Assembly (NCBI GenBank): GCA_021495925.1
Contig: JAKEKT010000014.1
Location: 186,001 to 250,000 of the forward strand
DNA: 64,000 nt
Direction of reading: 5' to 3'
From: Diplodia intermedia
Taxonomy: Eukaryota; Ascomycota; Dothideomycetes; Botryosphaeriales; Botryosphaeriaceae
Below the pieces are notes generated by a model, which did no database searches, had not been told where the DNA came from, and worked only from the letters and a program-made list of their open reading frames with translations. The translations under genes and the position numbers were made by a program. Positions 32,160 to 43,047 of the stretch are shown here, one piece after another; positions within the stretch are counted from its first letter, which is position 1; every line of letters starts with the position of its first letter.

Positions 32160-34131
32160 ATGAATTCGATCCACCACATTCCCGATGCCTCTGCCTTTGT
32201 ATAGCGCCAGCTCCCCCCTCCCGCAGAGCCGCTGCTGATCGCCCGCTAGACCAGGACCCAGCAGCTGCATATCATTAGGCGCACCATAGACGGCAATTCC
32301 TTCAACTGGCTCGTGTGGGCGGTTGCCGCCTCGGGCTTCTTTACCGACTCTTACAATCTGTTCACCTTCAATGTAATCATCAACGCCCTGTACTTCGTCT
32401 ACTGGCCTGGCGAGGACAACACCCAGAAGGAGTTCCTCATCAACATGACCACGCTCGTCGGCTCCATTATTGGCCAGGTTGTTTTCGGCATCCTTGCCGA
32501 CAAATTCGGGAGAACCCGGCTGTACGGCGTCGAGTTGGTCATTGTCATCTTCTCCACTTTAGGCGTCGCGTCGTCCTCGCAGGGCGAGGGGTCCATGAAC
32601 ATCCTCGCATGGCTCCTGGTATGGCGTTTCATGATGGGAATAGGCATTGGCGCTGAGTATCCGCTTAGCGCCGTGATTACTACCGAGTATGTCTTCATCA
32701 TCTCCACCTGCCTGTTTCATCCAGATCCACGTTAAAACCAGATCCAGATGGTCCCCTACTCACGCACGCACCCGTATGATGGGGTCTGTGTTCCTAATGC
32801 AGCCCCTCGGCCAGCTCATCGCGAACCTCGTTGGCCTGGGGGTTGTCGTGGGCTACAACAGCAACCATCAGCTCGACAAATGCTCAGACCCAAGCATTGC
32901 CGACTGCCGCCAACAGGTCGACAGAATATGGAGATGGGTCACCGGTGTCGGCGCCATCCCAGCTCTTCTCGCCATTGTCTTCCGCTTCATGATCAAGGAT
33001 CCTGGCCTCTACGAGCTAGAGGTTCGCAACGACGGCGACAGCGCCTTCAAGAACACTGACCAGGTATACGGCGGCGGCATCCCGGAATCCGACTCCCACG
33101 CACCCCTCAGACACACAAGAGGCAGCAATTTCATGATGGACATGGGCGAGCCACCGCTCCCCGTCCAGTTCTCCCGCCACGATCTGTACGACTACTTCAT
33201 CACCCAAGGCAACATCTGGTACCTCGTCGGCACTTCGACCACGTGGTGGCTGGTCGACTTCGCCTTCTACGGCCTCGGAATGGGGAACCCACGCACCCTC
33301 GCCAAACTCTGGCTCAGAGGCTCCGAGCGCGACGCTCGCGTCGCCGCGCTGGGCGGCTGGGTGCCGACCTGGAACGTCCTCGCGCCCAGCCACCTATACG
33401 CGCACAACGACGGCAACAACATCTACGCGACGCTGGTCGAGGGGGCGAAGCGCAACATCATCACCGTCAGCATCGGCTCGATCCTCGGCTCGGCCGTCTT
33501 CATCCTCGCGGGCGACCACCTGCCGCGGCGGCACGCCATGACCCTCTCCTTCGTCGTCCTCGGCACCCTCTTCCTCGTCACGGGCGGCGTCATCTTTGCG
33601 ACCAACGACACGGGCCTGCACGCCGTCTCCGTCGTGCTCGTCGGCCTCATCTACTTCGTCTTCAACCTCGGCGCCAACACGCTCACCTTCATCCTCCCGG
33701 CCGAGATCTTCCCCACGCGCTACCGCTGCGTCTGCCACGGCGTCAGCGCCGCGTGCGGCAAGCTCGGCTCCGTGCTCGTGCAGTGGATCCTGCGCCAGGC
33801 CGAGTTCGAGGGCGTCAAGGCCGACGACGTCACCGAGGAGAACCTGGGGTACGTCTTCGTCGTCTTCGGCTGCGTCATGCTGACGGGCACGCTCTTTTCG
33901 TGGGCGTGGGTCCCCGAGGTGCAGAAGAGGCGGGACGAGCGCAACGGTTTGAGGTTGCCGAGCAAGACGCTGGAGGAGTTGGGGAAGGGGATGGAGGCGG
34001 CGCGGGCGGAGAAGATGGCGGTGGAGGCGGGGTCGAGCGTCGTCGGGTCGGCCGAGGGGATGGAGATGGAGGGGGTCAATGGCGGTGGAGCCCGGAGGAG
34101 GGATTGGAGGAGGTGGGTTAGAAGGGTCTGA
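32160..34131 (+). CDS. Phosphate:H+ symporter-like MFS carrier (PHS family)
   Basis: Exons 32160-32198, 32265-32686 and 32748-34131 give 614 residues. Family marks are FNWLVWAVAASGFFTDSYNL in helix 1, GQVVFGILADKFGRTRLYG, MMGIGIGAEYPLSAVITTE (the PHS signature GxGxGxxYPLS), SVFLMQPLGQ, and NTLTFILPAEIFPTRYRCVC in the second half. Twelve hydrophobic segments fit Pho84-type transporters that import inorganic phosphate at the plasma membrane. The large central loop (about residues 250-330) and the C-terminal tail are hydrophilic. The 13-codon first exon, MNSIHHIPDASAF, is inferred: the main frame has an upstream stop and no other suitable ATG, and the donor is a weak GTATAG. Divergent from its upstream neighbour. 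Confidence 0.88.
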
Positions 34132-34441
34132 TTTGTGGATGTGTATATATATATACATATGTGTGTGTGTGTACGTTTTCCTAGTTTTTCGGCCTTTTCG
34201 GCCTTTTTCGGGGATCTTTTACCGGCTGCTCTTTTCCCTTTCCTTTTCTAGAATATGAATTCGTGAAAGTCTGAGTTAATGTTATTTATGTAGTGCCTGT
34301 TCCTGATGATGAGATGGGATCAAAGGAATATGTTCCGCTTTTTTCCCCCCTCCCACCTTGTCACTTCCCGCTCTCTCACTGCTCTCACCCTCACTCTCCC
34401 CTCCGTACCATCCCGATCCAGCCCCATCCCATCCCATCCCG

Positions 34442-34861
34442 TCATACCGCTTCCATGTCCACATCTTCATATTCCTCATCCTCCTCCCTCTCCTTCTCCG
34501 CAAGCGCCCGCCGCCTCTCCTCTGCCCATTCCTGACACGCATCCTTCATGAGTTTTTGTCGCACGCACGCCCACAATTCTGCCGTTGCCGCTGGGTCCGT
34601 CTCGGGAATTGTCTGATGCGTCATTTGGATTGTGTCGGGTTGTTGCTGATGCTGCTGCTGCTGCTGCTGTTGCTGTGGTGGTTGTTGATGTTGATGTTGA
34701 TTTTGATTTTGATGTTGGTGTTGGCTTTGGCCTTGGAGGCCTTGGTGACCTTGGTTGTGGTGAGAGGGATATGGAGTTGTTTGGTATTGGTGAGAGGGCC
34801 GTGGATTTGTTTGGTTTTGTGGCTGCGCTTGGCATCGGCCGTGACGTTCGGGGGGAGACAT
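34442..34861 (-). CDS. Gln/His-rich small protein
   Basis: Single open frame of 139 residues from MSPPERHGRCQ. The first 85 residues are Gln, His, Pro and Asn rich, with a run of eight Gln encoded by mixed CAG/CAA codons. The last 55 look like a folded, charged helix (AELWACVRQKLMKDACQEWA, then an acidic EDEEYEDVDMEAV end). Mixed Gln codons and a structured C-terminus argue for a real protein rather than a repeat artefact. Family unknown; could be a transcription-related factor. It could also be the last exon of a longer gene. The Leu-rich frame on the opposite strand is the shadow of this repeat. Confidence 0.5.
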   Translation of the reverse strand: MSPPERHGRCQAQPQNQTNPRPSHQYQTTPYPSHHNQGHQGLQGQSQHQHQNQNQHQHQQPPQQQQQQQQHQQQPDTIQMTHQTIPETDPAATAELWACVRQKLMKDACQEWAEERRRALAEKEREEDEEYEDVDMEAV

Positions 34862-36698
34862 GGTGAGTGTTGGATTTTGGCTATGAGGTGGAGAGTGTGA
34901 GATGGGTTGCGGGTCTTGGTTTGGGTTGGTGGTGGGGTTGGGTGTGCTGCTGGAGGTGTTGCAGCGGGCGAAGAGCTGCGCATGTGAGGGAAGAGTCGCG
35001 GGGGGCGCTTGCAGTGATAAGTGGTTTTAATTTGTAGATGGACCCTTGGATCGGGCCGATGTTTTTGGGTGGTTAGAAGTCAGAGGGCGGGCGACTTTGG
35101 GAGGTGACTCCCGCTCGTGAGGGCTTCAACGGTCAAAAGTGTTATGTTTCGACAGAGGCGGAACTGCGGTAGTGAGAGGATGTGTGTGAGACAAATGCCG
35201 GTGGCACGCTTTCAAGACAATTGGGTGGATTGGGCTTGGGTAAATACGTTGTAAATCTTCGTTCTCTACATACGCCATGCAACCGTGGCGGCGCTATGCA
35301 GAAGTGAGAATATCGCGTCGTAAAGCATATCAAGTTTACGGGCAAAACGGTAAATCGAAAAAGCAAGTCAAATCGCAGGTAAAATATCTGAACACTACCC
35401 GTTGAACCGAACAACAAGTCCTTCACCAAATTCTGCGTTTTAAAACGCAACATATAACTACAAAACCACACGCGGGGGCATTCGATCTGTTGCACCTTAC
35501 AAATACAAATATGTCTTCGGATCTGCCTCACCATCACAAACTGCTCCTCGGCGGCCTTCATCTTCGTAGTTACCACAGTCTTCTGAGCTCCCGTGCGCCC
35601 ACTCTCCATTCTTCTTGCGCTTTGGAAACAGCTTCTCCAGATCCGTGTTGGAACGCGCCCTGGGCTTGCGGTTTTTGTTCACCAACCACGTGTCTTCCCG
35701 GTCACTTCCATCGCGCCATCCGAGGGTCCTGCTCATAGTAGGTGTCTTCGTCCTCATAGGAGAAGTCATCATCCTGGTCGTGGTAGTAGTAGTAATAGAA
35801 GCAGTAGTGATCATTTCCCTCGTAATAACCAATATTCCACCCGGTTCCTATCCTCGTCATAATAGCCATGATCCTTGTCGTCATCATCGTCGGAGGCTTG
35901 GAAATGGCTTGTATGCGACGCCAAGTCTTTCGGATCAAGATCGAAGCGGCGATACGGTTGAAAATGCAATAACGGTCACTTCTGCCCATGTTTCGACTTG
36001 TTGTACTTGTGGGCTCGTTGTTCTTTGCTTGCTTGGTACGTGATGTCATCGGACCAACACTTGAATATGCTGAAGCATCGATGTGGATTTAGTCTCTGGT
36101 CATTAAGGTGTTTTACTTCTAACCAAATTTACATCATTTAGACCTGCGCATAGTGTTGAGGATGGATGTCTACTTAAGGTACAAGCCACAATGAGTCATT
36201 CTCTCGACACTTCCCGAAAGATGCATCGCAACCAGCAGCCGGACCAGCGGTGCGTCACACTGATCCATGGAACAGCATCGGCAGCAAGAACAATCGCCGA
36301 CTCTTACGCGGAAAGAAGACCGCGGCTCGCGACCTCGGCGCAAAGACGCGACGAGGTCAAAAGCCGGGGAGATCGACATCTCCGCTCCCTTCCCCGCGTC
36401 ACTGGTGGCTTGCCCCACAACCAAGCTTCCACTCACACCCACTAACGCACTGGCAAGCCCCACAGCCCCAGTTCCCTCACCCACCCGCATCCATGCCGCC
36501 CCAGAGCCGAACGGCTTACCCGTTTATCATGACTGCGCGTATCTCGTACGACCACTGTGCTCCTCTTGGCGGATTAGTTTCCGCCCGGCCATTGAGCTCC
36601 CGACATAAAATCAAGCGGCTGCCGGCTTCTGACGACACGCATTTGCCTCCTCTCCCCCTCTCTTCCATCTCGCTGCCCGGGACCTTTGAGAAGCAAGA
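34862..36698. other. Interval without a clear gene; possible gene remnant
   Basis: Minus-strand coding-like pieces change frame repeatedly between about 36050 and 35490: an Asp-rich piece (DDDDDKDHGYYDEDRNRVEY), a Tyr/Asp-rich piece (CFYYYYYHDQDDDFSYEDED) and a basic piece (LVNKNRKPRARSNTDLEKLF). No consistent set of splice sites joined them. The rest (36170-36698) is the upstream region of the Dal5-type permease. Confidence 0.35.
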
Positions 36699-38475
36699 AT
36701 GGCGCCGCACCACGAAGAGGACACCAAGCCGACGGCAGACTTCATCGAATATCCCGACCCAGACAAGGACAATGCAGGGCCTCCAATGCCGCAGAAAGGC
36801 GTCGACGCCGAACAGGCTGCGCTCTACAGAGCATTCGAGGCCAAGGACGAGGAGTGGCATCACTACATGAAGAAGAAACTCATGCGCAAGGTCGATTGGC
36901 ACCTGTTGCCGCTGCTGATCCTGATGTACCTGCTCAACTTTCTGGACCGGAGGTCCGCAGCCCCCGTCGCAATCCAACCACAAGCCCGCTGACCTTTGGA
37001 CAGCAACCTTGCACAAGCCCGCCTGGGTACAATCGAGGAAGATCTGAACATGACGGGTACGGATTACAACCTCGCCACCAGCATTCTCTTCGTTGTCAGT
37101 GCTGCCATGTACACGCCAAGATATCAATCACTTACAGCCCATCCCAGGGTTATCTACTCATGCAAATCCCGTCCAACCTCCTCCTCACCCGGATCCGCCC
37201 CTCAATGTACCTGGGCATATGCATGGCCATCTGGGGCGCCATCTCCGCCGCACAGGCCGCGACGCACAGCTTCGGCGGCCTGGTCGCCGCGCGCTTCATG
37301 CTTGGCTTTGCCGAAGCCCCCTTCTTCGCTGGAGCGGTGTTCCTGATGAGTTCATGGTATACTCGTGCCGAACTCGCGCACCGCATCTCTAGGTTCTACG
37401 CCGGCAGTGCGCTGGCAAACGCGTTCGGCGGACTCCTGGGCGCGGGCTGCCTCGGCAACCTCCACATGGCCCACGGCATTGCCGGCTGGAGGTGGCTGTT
37501 CATCATCGAAGGTCAGTGAGCAACAACAACGAAAAGGACACGCGCTCACACAGACAACCCACAGGCGTCATCACCGTCGGCGTCGCCCTCGTCGCCGCCG
37601 TGGTGCTGCCCGACTACCCGGCCAACACGCGGTGGCTGACGGCCGAAGAGCGCAGCTACGCGCAGTGGCGGCTCGTCGACGACACGGGCGAGGCCGACGA
37701 CGCGTCGGCGTCGTCGGTGCTGGAGGGCGTCAGGCTGGCGCTGCGCGACCCGAAGCTCTACGTCTTCACGCTGCTGCAGCACGCGTCGCTGCTGACGCAG
37801 ACGTTCCAGTACTTCTTCCCGACCGTCGTCGAGACGCTCGGGTACGGCAACATCGAGACGCTGCTCATCACGGCGCCCGTCTGGATCGTCACCTTCCTGG
37901 TCGGCCTGCTCGTGACGTGGACGTCGGGCCGGACGGGCGACCGCAGCATCCACATCATGTGCCTCAGCATGGTCTCCTGCGTCGGCAACATCATCTGCAT
38001 CGCCACGCTGAACGTCAACGCCCGCTTCTTCGCCATCTTCCTGATGCCGGTGAGTTCTCAACCAATCACATCCCCCCACCCCCCCTCTTCAAGAGTTCTG
38101 ACCAACCATGCCAACCGTAAACAGATGGGCGCCGTGGCCGGCTACCAGATCATCATCACTTGGGTCGCAAACTCGTTCCCGCGCCCGCTCGTCAAGCGCA
38201 GCGCCTGCATCTCCTTCGCCAACATGGTCGGCAACAGCGCCAACATCTACGGGCCCTACATGTATCCCTCCTCGTCCGGCCCGCGCTACATCCCCGGCGG
38301 AGGCGCCACCGCCGGCACCGCGCTCTTCGTCACCGTCCTCGCCTTCGTCGTCAGGATGGTGCTGGCGAGGGACAACAAGAGGATGGAGGAGAGGGAGGTT
38401 GAGGACGCCGAGGGCGTGGCGGCGCGCGCGGGCACGGGCGAAACGAGGGCGGTGGGGTTCCGGTATATTTTATGA
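36699..38475 (+). CDS. MFS permease, Dal5/allantoate (ACS) family
   Basis: Five exons (36699-36952, 37004-37094, 37148-37511, 37565-38049, 38125-38475) give 514 residues. The anion:cation symporter family is shown by LLPLLILMYLLNFLDRSNLA at helix 1, GTIEEDLNMTGTDYNLATSI, GYLLMQIPSNLLLTRIRPS, RFMLGFAEAPFFAGAVFLMS and WYTRAELAHRISRFYAGSAL. Fungal members import organic anions such as allantoate, nicotinate, pantothenate or biotin precursors; the substrate here is unknown. All four introns are short (51-75 bp) and carry good consensus sites. Two fall between hydrophobic helices. Confidence 0.93.
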
Positions 38476-39808
38476 GCCACGCTTGGTTTTTTTTATATTT
38501 TTTTTTTTACCGTTCTTGTAATAGTTTCATGTCATACTTTCGCTGGTCTCAGACGAGTTCTGGAAAATCTTTGACAGTCCGTTATGGTCGGGTAGAACAA
38601 GACGGCGAAAGAGAGATTGCCGGCCGATATGATAAAACGAATACGATTGAGACTGAGATACCTCAAACTGAGATATTGGTATGCAAGGGAGGTGTAGAGG
38701 GAGATGAGTAAGGTAAACCATACCCGTTGTAAGTGTAAAAGAGAGCAAGTGATATAACTGCAGTAAGAAGTAAACTATAGGAGGGTATGTGTGTGAGATA
38801 GAGTAAGAAAGTGGATAGGAGGAAAGAAACACGGTCTAACCACTCGTCCCCGAATACCCATATATGGATATCAAAGGAGCCCGTCAGCATCCGACGAATC
38901 AACCAGACATCTATTCTATTAGATAATCCCGTCGCCATATTCCCTTTCCACTCTACCCCGAACCGCAACCACCCAACGCACCCAACCCCTTCCAACTCAT
39001 ACTCAGCAAAGGAGACACCCCCTCCCAAGCCCCGCCGATAGGCTTTATCCGCCTGCAAAAGCCAAAAAAAAAAAAAGGTAGACGCAAACAGAAATCAAAG
39101 TCAGTCCGATCCGGTCCTTCCGAACTCAATATGCATTCCGATCCGACCTCGCCAAACCAGAGACAACGTATCACCATACAATCCCCAACCCAAAGGAAGG
39201 AAGAAGAAAAACTCATGAACAGAAAAGTAATGTTTATTTCGCATATTGTTTCTATCTCCGAGGAAAAAGAAGTCAACACAAATGAAGGCAAGAATGAGAA
39301 GAAGAAAAAGAAAAGGAAAAAAACAGAGTGCACACCCCGCTCCGCTCCGCCGCGTGACAGCACGTCAGAGGAAGAAAAAAGCCCCAAGCCCAACCGGGTC
39401 AGAAAACCTTCATGCCCCTCCTTTAAGTGCCAGGTAAGGAAACTTGACCGGATCGAGTCGTAGGAGTGGGGAATCCATCAAAAAAGCTCATGTCAGATGT
39501 TGAGAGAAAGGGAACAGCACGCACAAGAGACACACCTAGAGAGACAGGCAGACAAGAGGCAAGAAATCAATCAAAGAGAAGGGTAGCACACATCGAGATG
39601 ACTGGACAATGTATCGAACGAGGAGCAGTTTGCATGTCCTCAGAAAAAATCGTGGCAAAGCCGGCGTCATTTATCACGGGCTTTTGCGAAAGAATAGAGG
39701 ACGACGACAACGTAGAGTTCTTTTCAAGCTACGAAGCGTTGTGTACTGTCGTTGAAATGGGATACAAGCTGCTAGTGCCTGCGATAACGATGCCCATGCC
39801 AAATCTCC
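38476..39808. other. Gene-free convergent interval
   Basis: Between the stop of the Dal5-type permease (plus) and the stop of the mitochondrial HMG gene (minus). It is A/T-richer than its surroundings, with poly-T (38490-38510) and poly-A (39064-39077) tracts and purine-rich stretches (39180-39330). It probably carries both 3' UTRs. Confidence 0.55.
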
Positions 39809-40959
39809 TTAGGCGGCGGCAGCGGCCTTCGTGGAACTGGCAGGCTCGATACCATAGACGCGCTTGAACTCGCGCTGGTAGTTCTGCCTCTCCGCTTCAG
39901 CAATGTTTTCGTATTTCTGGAGTGGCCAAACGGTTAGCATGCTTGTTCAAGAAGAGCTGGAAGGGTTAAAGAATAAAAACGAACCTTCTTGTCCGTAGCG
40001 CTAAGAGCGTTCCACTCCTTGCCGATCAGCTTGCCCGCCTCGGTGGTACGAATTTCCTTGAAGTCGCCGCTCGCGTGGCGCTCCTTGGTGAAGTGGATGT
40101 ACGCGCTGAGCGGCTGCGGGACGGCACGGTCGTCACGGATCGAGTTCTTAGAATAGGCGACCAGCTTCGACTTCAGCTGGCGGCGCGCGTTGTTCGCAAG
40201 CCTGATCTCCAGCGGAGTGTAGCTCTCAACCCACTTCTTGTAAGCCTTCTTGTTCTCCTGGTCGGCCTCGTTCGCAAGGCGGGTGAGGCGCTGTGAATGC
40301 ATCAGTCTAGGTCCAATTCAAGGCTTCGAGTCACAAGTGAAAACATAGACATCAAACAAACGTACCTCCAGCTCGGACGGGCTCAGATTCTTGTACTTCT
40401 GCGACACCGCCTTCGCGACCTCGGGAATACCCCTCGACACGCCCTCTTTCTCGACGGTCTCCGTCAATAGGATCGAGAAAACCGTCGCGGGCTTCTGCTT
40501 GGGCTCCTTCAGCGCCGTCTCCTTCAACTGCTTGATGATATCCTTCTGCTTCTGCTCAGCGGCACGCGCCTTGCGCTTCTCCAGCCTCTCAATCTGAGTC
40601 GGCGTCGGCTCCTTCTTCTTGGGCTTCGGCTTGGCGGCAGCCTTCTTCTTCGGCTTGGCGGCGGGCTTTTTCTTCGCGGCAGTGGTCTTCTTGGCCGATG
40701 CAGCGGTCTTCTTGGTGGCGGCGGCCTTCTTGGCCGGCGCCTTCTTCGCGGCCGTCGAGGCACGAGTCTTGGTCGCGGTCGCGGTCGCGTAGCCGCGGAT
40801 GCGCTGGAACTGAGCGACGCTCAGAGGAGCGGCGGCGGTCGCATTGTTGGTGGTGGTCGCGAGGGCGGAGCGAAGCTGGCACGAGAGCTGCGCGACGTCG
40901 CGTGCAGCGGCGCTTGGTACCTTAGCTCTCAGGCGAGCGAGAACAGTGCGAGCGAGCAT
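39809..40959 (-). CDS. Mitochondrial HMG-box DNA-binding protein
   Basis: Exons 40959-40366, 40290-39985 and 39916-39809 give 335 residues. The N-terminus is basic, Ala/Arg/Ser-rich and lacks acidic residues except one (MLARTVLARLRAKVPSAAAR), with FQRIRGYATA near residue 56 as a likely mitochondrial processing site. A Lys/Ala/Pro-rich, histone-H1-like segment follows (about 68-120). A helical block with EKRKARAAEQKQKDIIKQL leads to a first degenerate box-like region (VFSILLTETVEKEGVSRGIP). The clear HMG box is near the C-terminus (about 240-315): PQPLSAYIHFTKERH, GKLIGKEWNALSATDKKKYE. Such proteins compact mitochondrial DNA, like yeast Abf2. The roughly 70-bp introns have consensus sites. Confidence 0.85.
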
Positions 40960-41498
40960 GGTGGTCGGGCTGGTGCCGGCGCTGGTGGCGGCGGTCGACG
41001 AAACTCGATGCGAGTGATGCGATTGAGGGGGTGGATGCCAGGCAATCGCGAGACGCGGGGTGGTTGGAGGAAGCTTCGAGCTGGTGGTGTGTTGTGGCCG
41101 CTACTAATGAACTACCTGCGCACATCGGCAAAACCCTCTCCGCCCTGCCCAGCTCGCCTGTTGTGCAAAACCAAAACGTCTGCGCGACGTCATCTGCGTG
41201 TGCAACCCCCGTATGAATCCAACGGCTCGATTCACGAAGCACATCACATGCGGTGCAACTGCCTTGCCGCCGATGCTGTTCACAAGCGCGCTGCTCCGCA
41301 TAGAGCCGCGCTCTGGGCCCCAGCCATGTTGAAATCAACTTTATCAAAAGACCTTCCCAGCCTCCGGGGTATACAGCAAGATTACAACTACAAAATTACT
41401 GCCATGAGATTTCTCGCGCGCTTCGCCCTAGACTCCGCTGCCATGCAATCACGCATGCAAAATAAAGTGGTATCCGATGCCGAAAGGAACATGTCTTG
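40960..41498. other. Upstream region of the mitochondrial HMG gene
   Basis: About 540 bp between the HMG gene start and the stop of the UBTD-like gene, both on the minus strand. No gene is supported; it should hold the HMG gene promoter and the UBTD gene's 3' UTR. Confidence 0.5.
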
Positions 41499-43047
41499 TT
41501 AGAAGACGAGGGCATTGACGACGTGCCCCTCGCTGTAGCCCTGCGCAGCAAGACTGTCGTGCTCGCGAAGAATCTTGCCCAGATAGGCGATTCTGACACG
41601 CGTGGTGGCAGGTAACTGCCAGCTCGTCAGCGTCGCCCTCTCCACAAAGGAGGACATGTCACTCACCTTCGCCGCCTCCACGATCCTCGCAATACCCGCA
41701 CTCACCCTCTCCTCCATCCCCACCTGCACCACCACGTCCGTCCCGCGATCGCTGAGCCTCGCCCGCACATTGACAACCTCCCCCATCTTCCCCTTCCCCT
41801 TCTCCTCCGCCAGGCTCTGCTCCTCAGCCCCGTCGCCCTCGTCTTCCTCACCCTCATCAGCATCCACCTCCACTACCCCCGCAGGTTCCACGACTGTCCA
41901 CTCCGGCACCCTATACTCAATCCCCCACTCATCAAACACACCCCTCCACATCTCCCCCGTCGGACACGTCGCGCCTGCCGCGTCCAACACTCCCTGCGCG
42001 CTGGCGACATCACCTCCCCTCACCAGCTCCGCCGCCAGCCGCACCGCGCCCCATATCTCCGCGTGGCCCGTGACGCGCGTGTCCCAGAAGGCGTTGCGCT
42101 CTTTCTCGAGGCGCGTCCGCGTGAGGACCGGTCCGCTGCCCAGAGCAGCGGCGGCACCGCTCCCTTTACGATAGCTGCCAGAGTGTTGCGCAAGTGACGG
42201 CGACGCCGACAGGCCGCCGTCTAGCACGGGGCCCTTGCACCGGCGCCCGCCGTCGATCGCAACGAGCGGCTTGTTGGGGCGGCTGGCCGTCTTGGTCGTC
42301 GCCGCCGCCGCCGGCTGTGACCCGGCGGCGGCGACGGCGACGGCTGCGGCGGGGATGGTTCTGCTACCCCTCCGCCCCATCAGCCTCCAGCTGCTGCTGC
42401 TGCTGCTTCCTCCGGCTCCTCCTCCTCCCGCCGCCGCATGATCTACCGCCCCAACATCGTTGTGCGAGTGCGACGGCCGAGGCGAGTTGTCATCCGAGAC
42501 CACCGACGCGGACAAAAAGGATTGGGTCGAGTGCGGCTGAGGCAGGAGCGAGGCCGGGGCGTTGATGTTGGCGCGCGACGAGTCGTCCGCGTGAGGCACA
42601 GCAGCAGCGCCGGAAGAGGGGAGGATGGACGCGTTGTTACCGCGGGGTCGAGGCGACGAGGAGCCACGAACGGAACCCCCGCCGCGGCGCTGGGATGAGA
42701 GACAGCAGCCCTGTTGTGCATGCAGCCGCAACGGTCAGTCTACTGCTATAGCTACTCGCTTTCCTTCGACCAAAACGAGTGCAAGTGCCATCTTTGAGTC
42801 TTTTTGCCGGGAGCGGGGTGAAAAAAGGCGAGGGCGGAATCAAGTTGCGTGGTCTGAGATTGGATCATGCGCAAGGGTATTGCCAGAGGCATGAAGAGGG
42901 ACGGGATCTTGGGGAGGATTTGGAAGGTGGTGGTCGGCGTCCAAGCCGCGCGCATGGCCTGAAGCGCAACGAGAAGCATGCAATGTCGCAGAAACGAAAG
43001 ACATGCGTCAAGAAGAATGTCAGAGAAGAAGGTTTGTAGCGTACCAT
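41499..43047 (-). CDS. UBTD-like ubiquitin-domain protein, predicted N-myristoylated
   Basis: Three exons are proposed: 43047-43045 (only ATG), 42710-41667 and 41615-41499, giving 387 residues. The main frame starts without an ATG and begins GCCLSSQRRGGG right after a CAACAG acceptor. Adding ATG from the single ATG|GTACGC donor upstream gives MGCCLSS, an N-myristoylation signal like that of human UBTD1 (MGNCVGR). A Ser/Ala/Gly-rich region leads to FWDTRVTGHAEIWGAVRLAA and ASAQGVLDAAG, matching the UBTD/DC-UbP N-terminal ubiquitin-binding domain. The C-terminal 75 residues form a ubiquitin-like fold ending VVNALVF. A 51-bp intron (41666-41616) is predicted inside it; it has no stop and keeps frame if retained. 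Function in the family: ubiquitin pathway scaffold. Confidence 0.8.

Noticed and set aside
34358..34900. Leu-rich plus-strand ORF resembling membrane helices
   Set aside because: It is the reverse reading of the CAG/CAA Gln repeat on the other strand.
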